Counted from the stretch's first letter, positions 23,730-33,897 are shown. The stretch is 64,000 bases of DNA from Paenibacillus contaminans (GCF_003285015.1 NZ_QMFB01000014.1:62001-126000); one strand, 5' to 3'. Translations and numbers: made by a program. Notes: generated by a model not told the origin, from the letters alone.

Positions 23730-25340
23730 ATGAAATTAGCAAGATCGATCGCCATCATTGCATTATTGGTATCGACGGCAGCGGTGACAGCTTGCGGGGG
23801 AAATACGGAAGCGCCTTCAAGCAGCCCGTCCGCAGGGAAAGACGAATTGCTGAACAGCGGCATGCCGATCGTGAAATCGCCGATTACGCTTAAAGTTTTT
23901 TCCGGAAAGCCGCCGCAGGTTTCCTCGGATTGGAACGGACTTATGTTATGGAAAGAATACGAGAAAATGACAGGCATTCATATCGACTGGTCGCTCGTGC
24001 CCTCCGAGAATTTGGACGAACGGCGCAATATTATTCTGGCCGGCGGCGATTATCCGGATATCTTCTACGCTTCGACGATCCCATACGGCGATTTGGTCAA
24101 GTACGGAGAGGCCGGCGTGTTCGTTCCGTTAAACGAGCTGATCGAGAAACACGCGCCGAATTTCAAGAAGCTTATGGAGCGTTATCCGGATATCAAGAAG
24201 GCGATTACGTCGGAAGACGGCAATATTTACTCGCTTCCCGGCATATTCGATCCGGAATTCGTTTCCGTGCGTTCCGGGCAGAAGCTGTGGTTCAAGCAGG
24301 AATGGCTGGATCAATTGGGTTTGAAGACGCCGGAATCGCTGGAGGAATTATACCAGTATTTGAAGAAGGTAAAAGAAACCGATTTGAATAAAAACGGCAA
24401 GCAGGACGAAATTCCGATTATGTTCCGCGGCGTATCTCACGTGATTCCGCAGTTATTGGGCGCCTGGGGGCTTGGAAACCGCGGGAACCTGCATCCGTAT
24501 GTGGATGTCGATCCGAAAACGAACGAGCTGCGCTTCATCCCGGCCGATCCGGGGTATAAAGAGATGCTGCAATTCATCAACCGTCTTTATAAGGAAGGCA
24601 TATTCGATAAAGACATGTTTACGATGACGAACGAACAGTTTGTTGTGAAGGCGGGAGAAGGCAATGTCGGATCTTTCCTCGGCATCGGCGCTGCAGCGTT
24701 TAACGGCACGGGTTATACCGGAAGCGGGGCGCTGAAAGGACCGACCGGCATCAAAATGTACAATTCCGTTCTTCCGTCCGTCATTTTGCCCGGCGCGTTC
24801 GCCGTCACATCCAAAAATAAATATCCGGAAGCTTCGCTGCGGTGGATCGATTATTTCTACGGCGATGAAGGAAACCTGATGTATTTTATGGGCTTTGAAG
24901 GCGTCACCTACAAAAAAGGCGCGAGCGGCGAATACGAATTTACTGATGAAATCGTGAAAAACCCGAAAGGGCTCAACCTCAACCAGGCGATCGGCCAATA
25001 TCTCGTGTGGCCTGGCACGAATTATCCCGGAATCGTCATGCAGAAGACGTTTAAAGGAACGGAAGGACGGCCGGAGGTACTGGAAGCGGCGGAGAAATTC
25101 AGACCCGATTTGATCAAGGAAGCATGGCCGGGGTTCAATTTTACCAAGGATGAATTGGAGCAGTTGAACGTTAGCGTCGATATCGGCACTTATGTCGCGG
25201 AAATGACGACCAAATTCGCCAGCGGGGAGGCCTCGTTCGACGCTTGGGACAACTATGTGGACACGATCCGCAAAATGGGCTTGGACAAATATATGAAAGC
25301 CTACAAATCGGCGTACGAGCGGTATAATAAAGTGAAATAA
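23730..25340 (+). CDS. Extracellular solute-binding lipoprotein (sugar ABC transporter)
   Basis: Encodes 536 residues. A lipoprotein signal with VTAC lipobox (Cys22) is followed by a Ser/Pro-rich linker. The mature protein has the family 1 layout of LplA-type binding proteins (NIILAGGDYPDIFYAS, TDLNKNGKQDEIPI). It captures the substrate outside the membrane and delivers it to the permeases encoded at 21818 and 22802. Its gene is 34 bases after the second permease. Confidence 0.88.
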   Translation: MKLARSIAIIALLVSTAAVTACGGNTEAPSSSPSAGKDELLNSGMPIVKSPITLKVFSGKPPQVSSDWNGLMLWKEYEKMTGIHIDWSLVPSENLDERRNIILAGGDYPDIFYASTIPYGDLVKYGEAGVFVPLNELIEKHAPNFKKLMERYPDIKKAITSEDGNIYSLPGIFDPEFVSVRSGQKLWFKQEWLDQLGLKTPESLEELYQYLKKVKETDLNKNGKQDEIPIMFRGVSHVIPQLLGAWGLGNRGNLHPYVDVDPKTNELRFIPADPGYKEMLQFINRLYKEGIFDKDMFTMTNEQFVVKAGEGNVGSFLGIGAAAFNGTGYTGSGALKGPTGIKMYNSVLPSVILPGAFAVTSKNKYPEASLRWIDYFYGDEGNLMYFMGFEGVTYKKGASGEYEFTDEIVKNPKGLNLNQAIGQYLVWPGTNYPGIVMQKTFKGTEGRPEVLEAAEKFRPDLIKEAWPGFNFTKDELEQLNVSVDIGTYVAEMTTKFASGEASFDAWDNYVDTIRKMGLDKYMKAYKSAYERYNKVK

Positions 25341-25398
25341 ACGGCAGCCGCCGCTGCGGTCAATAAGGCTCTGCCGACGCAGAAAGAGGGGGAAATGT

Positions 25399-27726
25399 GT
25401 GAGCCTATCGAACGTTTTTCCGTTCAACCGGCGAAAATCGCGCAGATTTTACGGCTACCTGTTCTCTTATTTGATCGTCGTGTGCGTGTCCTTGTTGATC
25501 GTCGGCAGCGTCGTGTACAGCACTTTTTTTTCCGCTATGACGAAGGAGCTCGAAGAAGCGAATATGTCGCTGCTCCGACAGACCCGGGAAGCGATCGATA
25601 CCCGGACGAAGGAGATGAACAGGATCGCTTACCGCATCTCCGTCAACGGCGAATTGATCCCTTATAAATTGGAAGCGGGCGTTTACAGTTTGACCCGTAC
25701 GATCGGCATATTAAACGATTATAAATCGACGAACGGTTTTTTGCGGGACGTCGCCCTGTATTATTCGTCGCGCAACGACGACAGGGTGTATGCGGCCAGC
25801 GGCGTTTATTCGCTCGACTCGTTCTTTCGCGATAAATTTCGTTTCGAGTTTTGGAGCAAGGATGAACTTTCACAGGGGTTGGACACGCTCGGGTCGCCTT
25901 TAATGCGGCCGCTCGAGTATGTGACCATTGCAGGCGAGGAATCGAAGCGCCTTGCCGCTTACATCGCGCCGCTGTCCTATAATGCCGGCAAGCCGTACGG
26001 CGTCGTGCTGTTTCTGATCGAAGAGCAGTCGTTCGCCGGCATTTTGCTGAATGCGCTTAATAAATACGAGGGTTATTCGTATTTGTTGAACGAGAAGAAC
26101 GAAATTATCGCTTCCGCATCGACTGTCGGTTCTTATGAGAAAGCGAATGATGTGCTGAAGGAAATCGGCATCGCTTCGCAGCCGCAAGGAATCAGCTCGG
26201 TCAAAGCGGGGGACGGCAAGCTGTCCGTCAGCAAGCTGACCTCCACTGTGAACGGCTGGTCTTACATTACGGTAATTCCGACCGATCAAATGATGGCGGG
26301 CATCCATCTTCAGCAAAACGTGTTTTTTGCATCGGTTTTCGCCGTGCTGCTGCTCGGTACGGTGATGGCGTTATTTTTCGCAAGGAGAAACTACAGGCCG
26401 CTGCAGAGACTGTTTCATTCGATCGGCGGCAGCAGATTCGAGTCTTCCGCCGCCGGACGTTATGACGAATACTCGATCATCACTCATGCCGTAGGGGAGA
26501 TGACGAGGGAAAACACGGACTTGCTCTCGCGGCTGAAAACCCATGCAAGTCTCGCCAAAGAGCAGCTTTTGCTTAAGATGATTTACGGACAAATCAAGCC
26601 GGGCGAAGCGATGGAAGCGATGAAAAGGCTTACAAATATGTCGTTTCACTATCCGAATTTCGCCGTGCTTCTGTTTATCATTGACGACTATAACCGTTTT
26701 GTCGAGCAAAACTCGCCGTCGATGCAGGCTATATTGAAATACAGCCTGGTTAATATCGTCGAAGAGCTCTCCGGGGAAGTCGGCGGCGGATACGGGCTGG
26801 AGCTGCCGGATAAGCGGGAAATCGCTTTGGTGTTGAATATGCGAGAGTTATACGGGGAGGAGCAATTAGGCAAAATTGCCGACGATGCGAGAGCGTTCTT
26901 CCGGCAATATTTCAAGCATACGCTTACTGTTTGCGGAGGAGGCATCTATTCGGGCGAGGCCGGACTGCGCATGTCGTTTTTGGAGGCGTGCGGCGCCGCC
27001 CGGTACCGGATTGTCCGCGGGGACGGGAAAACGATTTTTTACAGCGAAACGGCCGGCCAGAGCTCGTCCGCCTATTGGTATCCGTTCGAGCCGGAAAACC
27101 GGATCGTCGTTGCGGTGAAGCAGGGGAAACGCGCGGATATGGAAAGCGCCGTCCGCGACCTTGCCGCAAGCATCGGCCGTCAAGAACTTAGCGCCGAAGA
27201 GATAACCAGCATCTGTCTCGGCGTTATGCAAACCGTTATGAAGACGATGATCGAAATGGGAGGAGAATGGGAGCATCCGGGGGCGAAAGCTTTTTCGCTG
27301 TCAGGCTTGGAGACGCTGGAGGAGCTGGAAGCGCATATTCTCGAGTACTGCGCCAAAGCGTGTGATCTGATCCATAGCAAAAAGGAAAGCAAAAACGTCA
27401 ATTTGCTCGATCAGGTGATCGCTTATGCCGACGTTCATTTTTCCGATCCGATGCTCAGTTTGAACGGGGTCGCCGATCAATTCGGCGTATCGCCGTCGTA
27501 TTTGACCCGTTTCTTCAAAGACCAGACGGGTTACCCGCTGATTCATTACATCGATATGATCCGGATGGAGAAAGCGAAGGAATTGATGCGAACGACGGGA
27601 GCGAAGATGAAGGATATCGTGAAGCAGGTCGGCTACGTCGATCAGACGAACTTCAACCGCAAATTCAAGCAGCGCGAAGGCATTACGCCTTCGGAATATA
27701 GGGATGTCTGCGAAAGTCTTCGGTGA
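25399..27726 (+). CDS. Membrane-anchored AraC family regulator
   Basis: Encodes 775 residues from GTG 25399 after GAGGGGG. Layout: transmembrane helix at ~18-40, extracellular sensor domain to ~295, second helix at ~300-322, cytoplasmic linker of ~330 residues, and a C-terminal AraC HTH (LNGVADQFGVSPSYLTRFFKDQTG and MKDIVKQVGYVDQTNFNRKFKQREG). Such proteins (YesN/YtdP-like one-component sensors) detect extracellular sugars or binding-protein complexes and activate transporter operons. It lies directly after the ABC operon and probably controls it. Confidence 0.88.
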   Translation: MSLSNVFPFNRRKSRRFYGYLFSYLIVVCVSLLIVGSVVYSTFFSAMTKELEEANMSLLRQTREAIDTRTKEMNRIAYRISVNGELIPYKLEAGVYSLTRTIGILNDYKSTNGFLRDVALYYSSRNDDRVYAASGVYSLDSFFRDKFRFEFWSKDELSQGLDTLGSPLMRPLEYVTIAGEESKRLAAYIAPLSYNAGKPYGVVLFLIEEQSFAGILLNALNKYEGYSYLLNEKNEIIASASTVGSYEKANDVLKEIGIASQPQGISSVKAGDGKLSVSKLTSTVNGWSYITVIPTDQMMAGIHLQQNVFFASVFAVLLLGTVMALFFARRNYRPLQRLFHSIGGSRFESSAAGRYDEYSIITHAVGEMTRENTDLLSRLKTHASLAKEQLLLKMIYGQIKPGEAMEAMKRLTNMSFHYPNFAVLLFIIDDYNRFVEQNSPSMQAILKYSLVNIVEELSGEVGGGYGLELPDKREIALVLNMRELYGEEQLGKIADDARAFFRQYFKHTLTVCGGGIYSGEAGLRMSFLEACGAARYRIVRGDGKTIFYSETAGQSSSAYWYPFEPENRIVVAVKQGKRADMESAVRDLAASIGRQELSAEEITSICLGVMQTVMKTMIEMGGEWEHPGAKAFSLSGLETLEELEAHILEYCAKACDLIHSKKESKNVNLLDQVIAYADVHFSDPMLSLNGVADQFGVSPSYLTRFFKDQTGYPLIHYIDMIRMEKAKELMRTTGAKMKDIVKQVGYVDQTNFNRKFKQREGITPSEYRDVCESLR

Positions 27727-27862
27727 CGGAAACGGTCTGGGAAAAGAAGGGGAATAAGCGATTCCTGCCGCTCAAGCCTAGCAATGAACTTTAAGCGGTC
27801 AGCATTCCGGCAATTGACGGTTGAGTGGGCGGGAACAGCACAAAAGGAGGAAGGATGCCGCC

Positions 27863-28927
27863 ATGTCGCATTTTTATTCCATGGGCGAGTACATAAAGGA
27901 ACGGTATCGAAGAACGGAACGTTCCTTCGCGTTTGACGCCGGCTCCGAAGACGAATGGAAGCTTTGGAAACGTCTGTTTACGGAAAAGCTGCACGATCTG
28001 TTAGGGGAGTGGCCCGAAACGCTCGTGAATCCGCGGCCGGTCATTTTAGAAAGAGTGCGGTACGACGGTTATACGTGCGAAAAAGTAGTCATTCATAGCG
28101 AGGAAAACATGCAGGTGCCGTTTTATCTGCTCGTTCCGGACGAAAACAACCCGAAAGCCGCGATTCGCCGAAAAAACGGGAAGCTTCCCGCCGTGCTTTG
28201 CTTGCACGGCCACGGCGCGGGCAAAGATGACGTAGCCGGCATTCAGCACGGAGAACGGCAGCGGGAAATGGATTACAGGGCGCATCGATACGATATCGCT
28301 CCCGAATTGGCCCGCGAAGGCTTCATTGCGGTCGTTCCCGATGCAAGAGGGTTCGGAGAACGCAAGCTCGGCTACGGAAAGCCGCATGCGGGAGGCGAAA
28401 AAGACGGCTGCGACCTCGTGTTTCTGAAGTCGATCATGCTCGGCATCAATCCGCTTACGCTAAACATTTGGGACGCGATGCGCTGCATCGATTATTTGGA
28501 GTCGAGGGAAGAGGCGGATCAAGAGCGGATCGGCTGCATCGGGCTGTCGTTCGGCGGAGCCTGGGCGCTTTATACGTCTATATTTGACGACCGTATTCGC
28601 GCCGCGGTCATAAGCGGGTATTTCAATTCTTTCGAAGCGCATGCGATTGAGTGGGGCAATTTTTGCGGCTCCATGACGGTTCCCCATCTTCTGAAATACG
28701 GCGAAATGGCCGACGTTGCCGCGCTGCTTGCTCCCAAACCCGCCTTATTCTCCTGCGGCAAGGAGGATATCGGGTTTCCGTTTCAGGCTTCGCAGCAGGT
28801 TTATGAAACAGTGCGAAAAGCTTATACCGCGGCAGGGTGCGAACAAAATTCGAAATTTGACGGTTTTGACGGAGGCCATCAGTTTCACATTCCGGCCGTT
28901 CTCGATTGGCTGAACGAGTGGTTGTAA
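27863..28927 (+). CDS. Alpha/beta-hydrolase, acetylxylan-esterase/dienelactone-hydrolase-like
   Basis: Encodes 354 residues from ATG 27863, twelve bases after AAAGGAGG; the open frame extends 14 codons upstream without support. The alpha/beta-hydrolase elements are CLHGHGAGKD (oxyanion region), the nucleophile Ser in GLSFGGAW, an acid candidate near CGKEDIGFPF, and His in GGHQFHIP. There is no signal peptide. It resembles the abhydrolase_7/acetyl-xylan-esterase-like group. Placed after the AraC gene, it may deacetylate the sugar imported by this module. Confidence 0.8.
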   Translation: MSHFYSMGEYIKERYRRTERSFAFDAGSEDEWKLWKRLFTEKLHDLLGEWPETLVNPRPVILERVRYDGYTCEKVVIHSEENMQVPFYLLVPDENNPKAAIRRKNGKLPAVLCLHGHGAGKDDVAGIQHGERQREMDYRAHRYDIAPELAREGFIAVVPDARGFGERKLGYGKPHAGGEKDGCDLVFLKSIMLGINPLTLNIWDAMRCIDYLESREEADQERIGCIGLSFGGAWALYTSIFDDRIRAAVISGYFNSFEAHAIEWGNFCGSMTVPHLLKYGEMADVAALLAPKPALFSCGKEDIGFPFQASQQVYETVRKAYTAAGCEQNSKFDGFDGGHQFHIPAVLDWLNEWL

Positions 28928-29093
28928 AAGCGCAAGTTCGGCATGCGGTCGACCGACGTTATGCAGCAAGGCAGCGATTATTTTGTCCGGTTGAAAAGAA
29001 CCTCCGGGATATGGTTCGAGGTTTCGCGCAGCTTTTGAATGAGAAGGATGGCTTTAAGATTAGATTTTTACGCGTTGCTTCCATAGATATGCC

Positions 29094-29123
29094 AAGGACC
29101 CCCGATTTTCGGAGGTCCTTTTT
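29094..29123. terminator. Rho-independent terminator
   Basis: AAGGACCCCCG pairs with CGGAGGTCCTT around a TTTT-containing loop, followed by TTT. It separates the plus-strand esterase-like gene from the minus-strand TetR gene. Confidence 0.8.
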
Positions 29124-29211
29124 GGCCGTCTACTTGCAATTTAGCAGGCGGTTCAAACCGGTTCCCTGCAAAACATGAATCTTTGCGTCGTCTGGGTCGA
29201 TTCTCATAATA

Positions 29212-29811
29212 TTATGCCTCGAGTCCGTTTTCCAAAGTCTCCAGCGCACTCTCGATCACGTCGATATAGTCGGCCTCCGGATGTTGCACGCAATAGGAAT
29301 GCGCACCGAGAATCGCTCCGACAATCGAACCGGCATAAGCAAGTACCGCACGATCGCCATGATCCCGTTTGATACGTTCGGCAATCAGGCCGGCAATCAT
29401 CATCAGCGTGTCCGAAATTTGAGACATATTGGCGGCCCGAAGCTCGGGGATGGCCATGACGATCTCCATCCGCTCCCGAATCGCATGTCGCACATCGGCT
29501 GGAATAAGTGCGGCGCTATCCCTTACGGTTTGACGGAAAGCCCGTATCGGGGTTAATTCGGAGGGTTGATTCCGATACATGTCAATCAGCATAGGATCGA
29601 AGTCGTCCTCCAGCACAAGCGCTTCTTTAGTCGGAAAATAGCGGAAGAGCGTACTGGGGGAAACCTCGGATCGGTCGGCAATTTGCTCGATTGTCGTCTC
29701 ATGATACCCTTGCTCGCGGAACAGCTTGATTGCGTTCTGCTGGATGGTTTCTCGGGTTTTTATTTTTTTTCTCTCGCGAAGCCCGATTTTGGGTTGGTCA
29801 TCTGAAATCAC
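29212..29811 (-). CDS. TetR family transcriptional regulator
   Basis: Encodes 199 residues from GTG 29811, seven bases after GGGAGG. The N-terminal HTH has the family signature (NAIKLFREQGYHETTIEQIADRSEVSPSTLFRYFPTKE, read in parts). The C-terminal ~140 residues are the helical ligand domain. It lies 75 bases downstream of the MFS exporter gene on the same strand, so it is likely the repressor of that drug-exporter operon. Confidence 0.88.
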   Translation of the reverse strand: MISDDQPKIGLRERKKIKTRETIQQNAIKLFREQGYHETTIEQIADRSEVSPSTLFRYFPTKEALVLEDDFDPMLIDMYRNQPSELTPIRAFRQTVRDSAALIPADVRHAIRERMEIVMAIPELRAANMSQISDTLMMIAGLIAERIKRDHGDRAVLAYAGSIVGAILGAHSYCVQHPEADYIDVIESALETLENGLEA

Positions 29812-29885
29812 GCGCTAGCCTCCCGGCATCTACACAGTTATGTCCTATACCTGTAGTGTACCGTTTTTGCAGAAGACGGGCAACG

Positions 29886-31403
29886 TTACGCGCCGAACTC
29901 GTTCGCGCTTCCGGCGCTTCGCTCCCCGGCGGTACGGGGCAAGTACAGCAGCGCAAGCGCCATTCCGACTACGGCGATGCCGCCGCAGATCAAAAGCATG
30001 ATGCCCATCCCGGAAACGAAGGCATGCCGAACGGAATCTAGCAGCGGTTCCGAGTTCAACCGCTTCGCCACGGCGGTCCCGGCTGCCACGCCTTGACGGA
30101 CGGTCTCCGCAGCCGGTTCGGGGACACCGCTTAGATCAAGCTGCGACCGATAGGCAGCATTCATGGCTGACCCGAGCAACGCGACGCCGAACGTGCCCCC
30201 GACTTGACGGAGGGCCATAATGAGGGCGGAACCGACACCGCTTCTTTCCGCGGATAGTTCGCCAAGCGCTGCGTCCATGGAGGTTGGCAGCGCCATGCCG
30301 AGACCGAAGCCGGATACCGTAATCCATGCGGCTGCGAAGCCGTATCCGCTATCCGCGCCGGTCGCCGACCCGATAGCCAAGCCGGCAGCGAGAAGTGCGA
30401 AGCCGATCGCGGCAATGAGCTTTGCGCCGCAGCGGGCAATCAAGCTTTGCGCAGCCTTGGCGCCGAAGATCAGTCCTCCGATAAGCGGCAGCAGTCGCAG
30501 GCCGGTTCCCAGGGAGTCCGCTCCCTGAACGATCTGAAAATACTGCGGCATGGCGAACATCAAGCCGAAAATGGCAAACGTAACCGTTGTCGCGAGTACG
30601 GTTCCCCAGGTGAAGCGGGCCGAACGGAACAACGATAGATCGATAAGCGGATGGGCGGCTTTGAATTGCCGTACGACGAACAAGATCAGCAGTACAAGCC
30701 CTGCGGCAAGCGTACCGGCTGCCGCAGAATCCGACCACCCGTGTTCGCCTGCCCGAATGACGCCGTAGGTGACGCCGGTAAGGCCTAAGCTGGATGTCAG
30801 CATGCCGATCCCGTCGAGCCGATGCCGCGCGGCGCTTTTGGATTCCGAAAGCAGGTAACCGACTGCGATCAGAGCGATCGCGACCAGCGGCAGGTTAATC
30901 AGGAAGACCGATCCCCAAGCGTAATGCTTCAGGAGCCAGCCGCCGAGAATAGGGCCGAGGGGGATGCCGAACATGTTGGCCATCGCCCATATCATCATGG
31001 CTTTGGTCCGTTCCGCGCCCTGAAAAAGAACGGGCAGTATCGACATGGACAAAGGCATTAAAAACGCGGCGCCAAGCCCTAGAAAGCAGCGCATAAGTAC
31101 GAGCATGGAAGGTGTATCCGACATAGCGCATCCGGCGGATGCCGCACCGAACAGGATTAGCGAAGCAAGCAAAAATTTTTTCCGGCCGAAACGGTCGCCG
31201 AGCATGCCGGCAGGCAGTAAAGCCGCCGCTAATACGAGGTTGTAAGAATCGACGATCCACTGAAGATCGCTTGTAGAGGCTTCAAGGTCGTTCGCAAGCG
31301 TCGGCAGTGCGACATTCAGAATCGTCATATCCAAGGAAACGGCCAAGAGGCCGAAGGTGAGCGCGCCCAGCACCCACCATTTGCGCGAACTATTATTGCG
31401 CAT
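29886..31403 (-). CDS. MFS transporter, DHA2 (EmrB/QacA) drug exporter
   Basis: Encodes 505 residues from ATG 31403, nine bases after AAAGGCGG; upstream in-frame ATGs lack that spacing. Fourteen membrane helices are expected. Motif A appears as GMLGDRFGRKKFL and the DHA2 start pattern as LDMTILNVALPTL. It exports lipophilic or cationic compounds by proton antiport. It is co-transcribed with the TetR gene behind a strong promoter. Confidence 0.88.
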   Translation of the reverse strand: MRNNSSRKWWVLGALTFGLLAVSLDMTILNVALPTLANDLEASTSDLQWIVDSYNLVLAAALLPAGMLGDRFGRKKFLLASLILFGAASAGCAMSDTPSMLVLMRCFLGLGAAFLMPLSMSILPVLFQGAERTKAMMIWAMANMFGIPLGPILGGWLLKHYAWGSVFLINLPLVAIALIAVGYLLSESKSAARHRLDGIGMLTSSLGLTGVTYGVIRAGEHGWSDSAAAGTLAAGLVLLILFVVRQFKAAHPLIDLSLFRSARFTWGTVLATTVTFAIFGLMFAMPQYFQIVQGADSLGTGLRLLPLIGGLIFGAKAAQSLIARCGAKLIAAIGFALLAAGLAIGSATGADSGYGFAAAWITVSGFGLGMALPTSMDAALGELSAERSGVGSALIMALRQVGGTFGVALLGSAMNAAYRSQLDLSGVPEPAAETVRQGVAAGTAVAKRLNSEPLLDSVRHAFVSGMGIMLLICGGIAVVGMALALLYLPRTAGERSAGSANEFGA

Positions 31404-31716
31404 TGTAATCATCCGCCTTTCACGGTTCTTCAAGAACCCATTTAATGACATTGTATTTAAAATGATAGTTACTGTCAAATTATATTTCATGTCATAATAT
31501 TGGCGTTGACTTGATTCTGAAAATTTCAATGCAGTTTTATTAAATGCATTAATATGCTACGCTTCTAAGTACTAGCGTCAAAGGCTGCTGAGTTCCCTAA
31601 CGGGAATCGGACATGTGAACTTGCTTTTGCAATTGTCTTATACTCAGTGGACTACGTTAAGCCATCCAGGAGCTTCGGACCTATATCTTAGATAAAAACG
31701 GGAAGGATGATAAATA
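31404..31716. other. Divergent intergenic region (MFS / selD)
   Basis: 313 bases. Contains the MFS promoter on the minus strand. No riboswitch or clear selD promoter was recognised. Confidence 0.5.
31450..31478 (-). promoter_or_regulatory. Promoter of the MFS-TetR operon
   Basis: On the minus strand TTGACA (31478-31473) and TACAAT (31455-31450) are separated by 17 bases, a near-ideal sigma-A promoter. TGACA and TGTCA half-sites overlap it and could form the repressor site. Confidence 0.7.
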
Positions 31717-32775
31717 GTGACGGCTGACAATCAAATGGTTAAACTAACTTCTCTTTCAAGCAAAGGCGGCTGCGGCTGCAAAATCGGACCGGCCGACCTC
31801 TCGCAGGTGCTGCGGAATCTGCCCCAAGCCGAGCCGAACCCGAATCTGCTCGTCGGGCTCGATACGAGCGACGATGCGGGCGTATATAAGCTGAATGACG
31901 AGCTTGCGCTCGTTCAGACGGTCGATTTCTTTACGCCGATCGTCGACGATCCTTATTCGTTCGGCCAAGTAGCTGCGGCTAATGCGATCAGCGATATTTA
32001 TGCGATGGGCGGGAAACCCCTCACGGTGCTGAACATCGTGGCTTTTCCGATCAAAACGCTGGACAAACAGGTGCTCGCCGAAATATTGCGCGGCGCTGCC
32101 GATAAAGTGAAGGAAGCCGGCGCTACGCTTGTAGGCGGTCACTCGATCGACGACAACGAACCGAAGTTCGGGCTGGCCGTTACCGGGTTAATCCACCCTG
32201 GAAAGGTGCGTACGAACGCCGGTGCGAAGCCGGGCGACAAGCTGATCCTGACGAAGCCGATCGGGGTGGGGATTCTGACGACTTCGATCAAGAAGGATAA
32301 GCTTGACCCCGAAGAAGTGAGGCGCGTTACCGAGGTGATGACGACTCTGAACAAAGCCGCAGCCGAGGCGATGGAACCTTACGACGTTCATGCGTGCACG
32401 GACGTTACGGGCTTCGGCCTGCTTGGCCACGCTTCCGAGGTGGCCAAAGGGAGCGGCGCCGGGGTGCGTATCGCGCGTTCGCAGGTGCCGGTGCTGCCGC
32501 GTGTCCGCGAGCTTGCGGACGAGGGCTTCGTGCCGGGCGGTACGAAGAACAATTTCGCGCATCTGCAAGGCGCGGTCTCCTTCGCATCGTCGATGGATCA
32601 GACGGAGCAATGGATCCTGTGCGATGCGGTGACATCGGGCGGACTGCTTATCTCCGTCGCCGCAGAGCAGGCGGAAGCGCTGTTGGCCGATTTGCACAAG
32701 GCCGGCGTATCGGCCGCCGCCATGATCGGCGAGGTTGTGGCCGACCATCCGGGACAAATCGTTGTGACCGATTAA
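31717..32775 (+). CDS. selD: Selenide, water dikinase (selenophosphate synthetase)
   Basis: Encodes 352 residues from GTG 31717 after GGAAGGA. The active-site motif is GGCGCK with Cys19 at the catalytic position and Lys22, so this is the Cys form and needs no selenocysteine. The glycine-rich ATP-binding segments (GGHSIDDNEPKFGLAV, TDVTGFGLLGHA) are intact. It makes selenophosphate from selenide and ATP. The next gene, mnmH, uses selenophosphate, so the pair serves tRNA selenouridine synthesis. No selA, selB or tRNA-Sec is visible here. Confidence 0.93.
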   Translation: MTADNQMVKLTSLSSKGGCGCKIGPADLSQVLRNLPQAEPNPNLLVGLDTSDDAGVYKLNDELALVQTVDFFTPIVDDPYSFGQVAAANAISDIYAMGGKPLTVLNIVAFPIKTLDKQVLAEILRGAADKVKEAGATLVGGHSIDDNEPKFGLAVTGLIHPGKVRTNAGAKPGDKLILTKPIGVGILTTSIKKDKLDPEEVRRVTEVMTTLNKAAAEAMEPYDVHACTDVTGFGLLGHASEVAKGSGAGVRIARSQVPVLPRVRELADEGFVPGGTKNNFAHLQGAVSFASSMDQTEQWILCDAVTSGGLLISVAAEQAEALLADLHKAGVSAAAMIGEVVADHPGQIVVTD

Positions 32776-32805
32776 TCCGGCATTCAAGAAAGGACGGACG
32801 ATACT

Positions 32806-33861
32806 TTGTTCCAGGATATGACGATCGAACAATTGCTTGACGAAGCGAAGCAAGGGAGACTTACGCTTATCGATGTGCGGTCTCCTTCCGAATTCGCGGA
32901 GTCGACCATACCGGGCAGCTTGAACATTCCGTTTTTTGACGATGAAGAACGCAGCCAGGTCGGTACCCTGTACAAACAGGTGAGCATACAAGCGGCTAAG
33001 GAGCGGGGGCTGGAAATCGTTTCGGCGAAGCTGCCCGCCTTTATCAAACAATTTGCGCAGCTGGAAGGACGCAAAGCGGTCTTTTGCTGGAGAGGCGGCA
33101 TGCGCAGCAAAACGACGGCGACGGTGCTTTCGCTTATGGGCATCCGCGTTCATCGGCTGGAAGGGGGCTTTCGCGCTTACCGGAGATGGGTTGTCGCCCA
33201 ATTGGAAAGCATCTCGTTCAAGCAGCATGCTTATGTTGTGAGCGGCTATACCGGCTCCGGCAAAACGAAGCTGCTGCAGCTGCTGGAGGAGCGCGGCTAC
33301 CCGGTGCTCGATCTGGAAACGATGGCGCAGCACCGAGGCTCGATTTTCGGGCAAATCGGACTGAAGCCGAACAATCAGAAAACGTTCGAATCGCTGCTCA
33401 TACACAAGCTGATTGACATGAACGAATCGCCTTTCGTCATGCTGGAAGCGGAAAGCAAGCGGGTTGGGAAGGCGGTATTGCCCAACTTTTTGGTCGAAGC
33501 GAAGGAACGGGGGACGCAGTTGTTCATCCGGATGCCGATTGAGGAACGCGTGCGTAATATTGTGGAGGAATACCGGCCCTATGAAAATAAGGCCGCTTGT
33601 ATCCATGCATTTGAGCAAATTAAAAGGCGGATTCATACGCCCGTCGCAGCTGAGATCGAAGCTCATTTGCAGGCAGACCGGTTCTCCGAAGCGGTATCGC
33701 TGCTGCTCGAGCATTATTACGATCCGCGTTACGGGCATGCCGCGGCGCAGTATGGAGACGAGCGCATCTATATCGATGCAAGCGGCGTCGAAGATGCGGC
33801 TGAGGCGGTCGTCCGGTTTCTGCCGGCATTGAAGCCGGAGCCGGCATCGGCAAGCAGGTAA
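32806..33861 (+). CDS. mnmH: tRNA 2-selenouridine synthase
   Basis: Encodes 351 residues from TTG 32806, eleven bases after AAAGGA; ATG 32818 is an alternative. The N-terminal rhodanese domain carries the catalytic Cys94 in FCWRGGMRS. A P-loop domain follows with Walker A GYTGSGKT at 147-154. MnmH (SelU/YbbB) replaces sulfur of 2-thiouridine at the wobble base of Lys, Glu and Gln tRNAs with selenium via a geranylated intermediate. It is 30 bases after selD and co-transcribed. Confidence 0.92.
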   Translation: MFQDMTIEQLLDEAKQGRLTLIDVRSPSEFAESTIPGSLNIPFFDDEERSQVGTLYKQVSIQAAKERGLEIVSAKLPAFIKQFAQLEGRKAVFCWRGGMRSKTTATVLSLMGIRVHRLEGGFRAYRRWVVAQLESISFKQHAYVVSGYTGSGKTKLLQLLEERGYPVLDLETMAQHRGSIFGQIGLKPNNQKTFESLLIHKLIDMNESPFVMLEAESKRVGKAVLPNFLVEAKERGTQLFIRMPIEERVRNIVEEYRPYENKAACIHAFEQIKRRIHTPVAAEIEAHLQADRFSEAVSLLLEHYYDPRYGHAAAQYGDERIYIDASGVEDAAEAVVRFLPALKPEPASASR

Positions 33862-33897
33862 AGGATATCCATTGCTAAGGTTTATGAAGAGTAAGGA

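Noticed and set aside
24453..25427. 324-residue minus-strand open frame opposite the binding-protein gene
   Set aside because: Shadow of the 23730-25340 lipoprotein gene; no recognisable domain or start signal.
31717..31790. Selenocysteine codon in selD
   Set aside because: The catalytic position is encoded by TGC (Cys19), and no in-frame TGA is present.
32188..33738. 516-residue minus-strand open frame opposite selD and mnmH
   Set aside because: It spans two well-identified genes on the other strand and has no own features.
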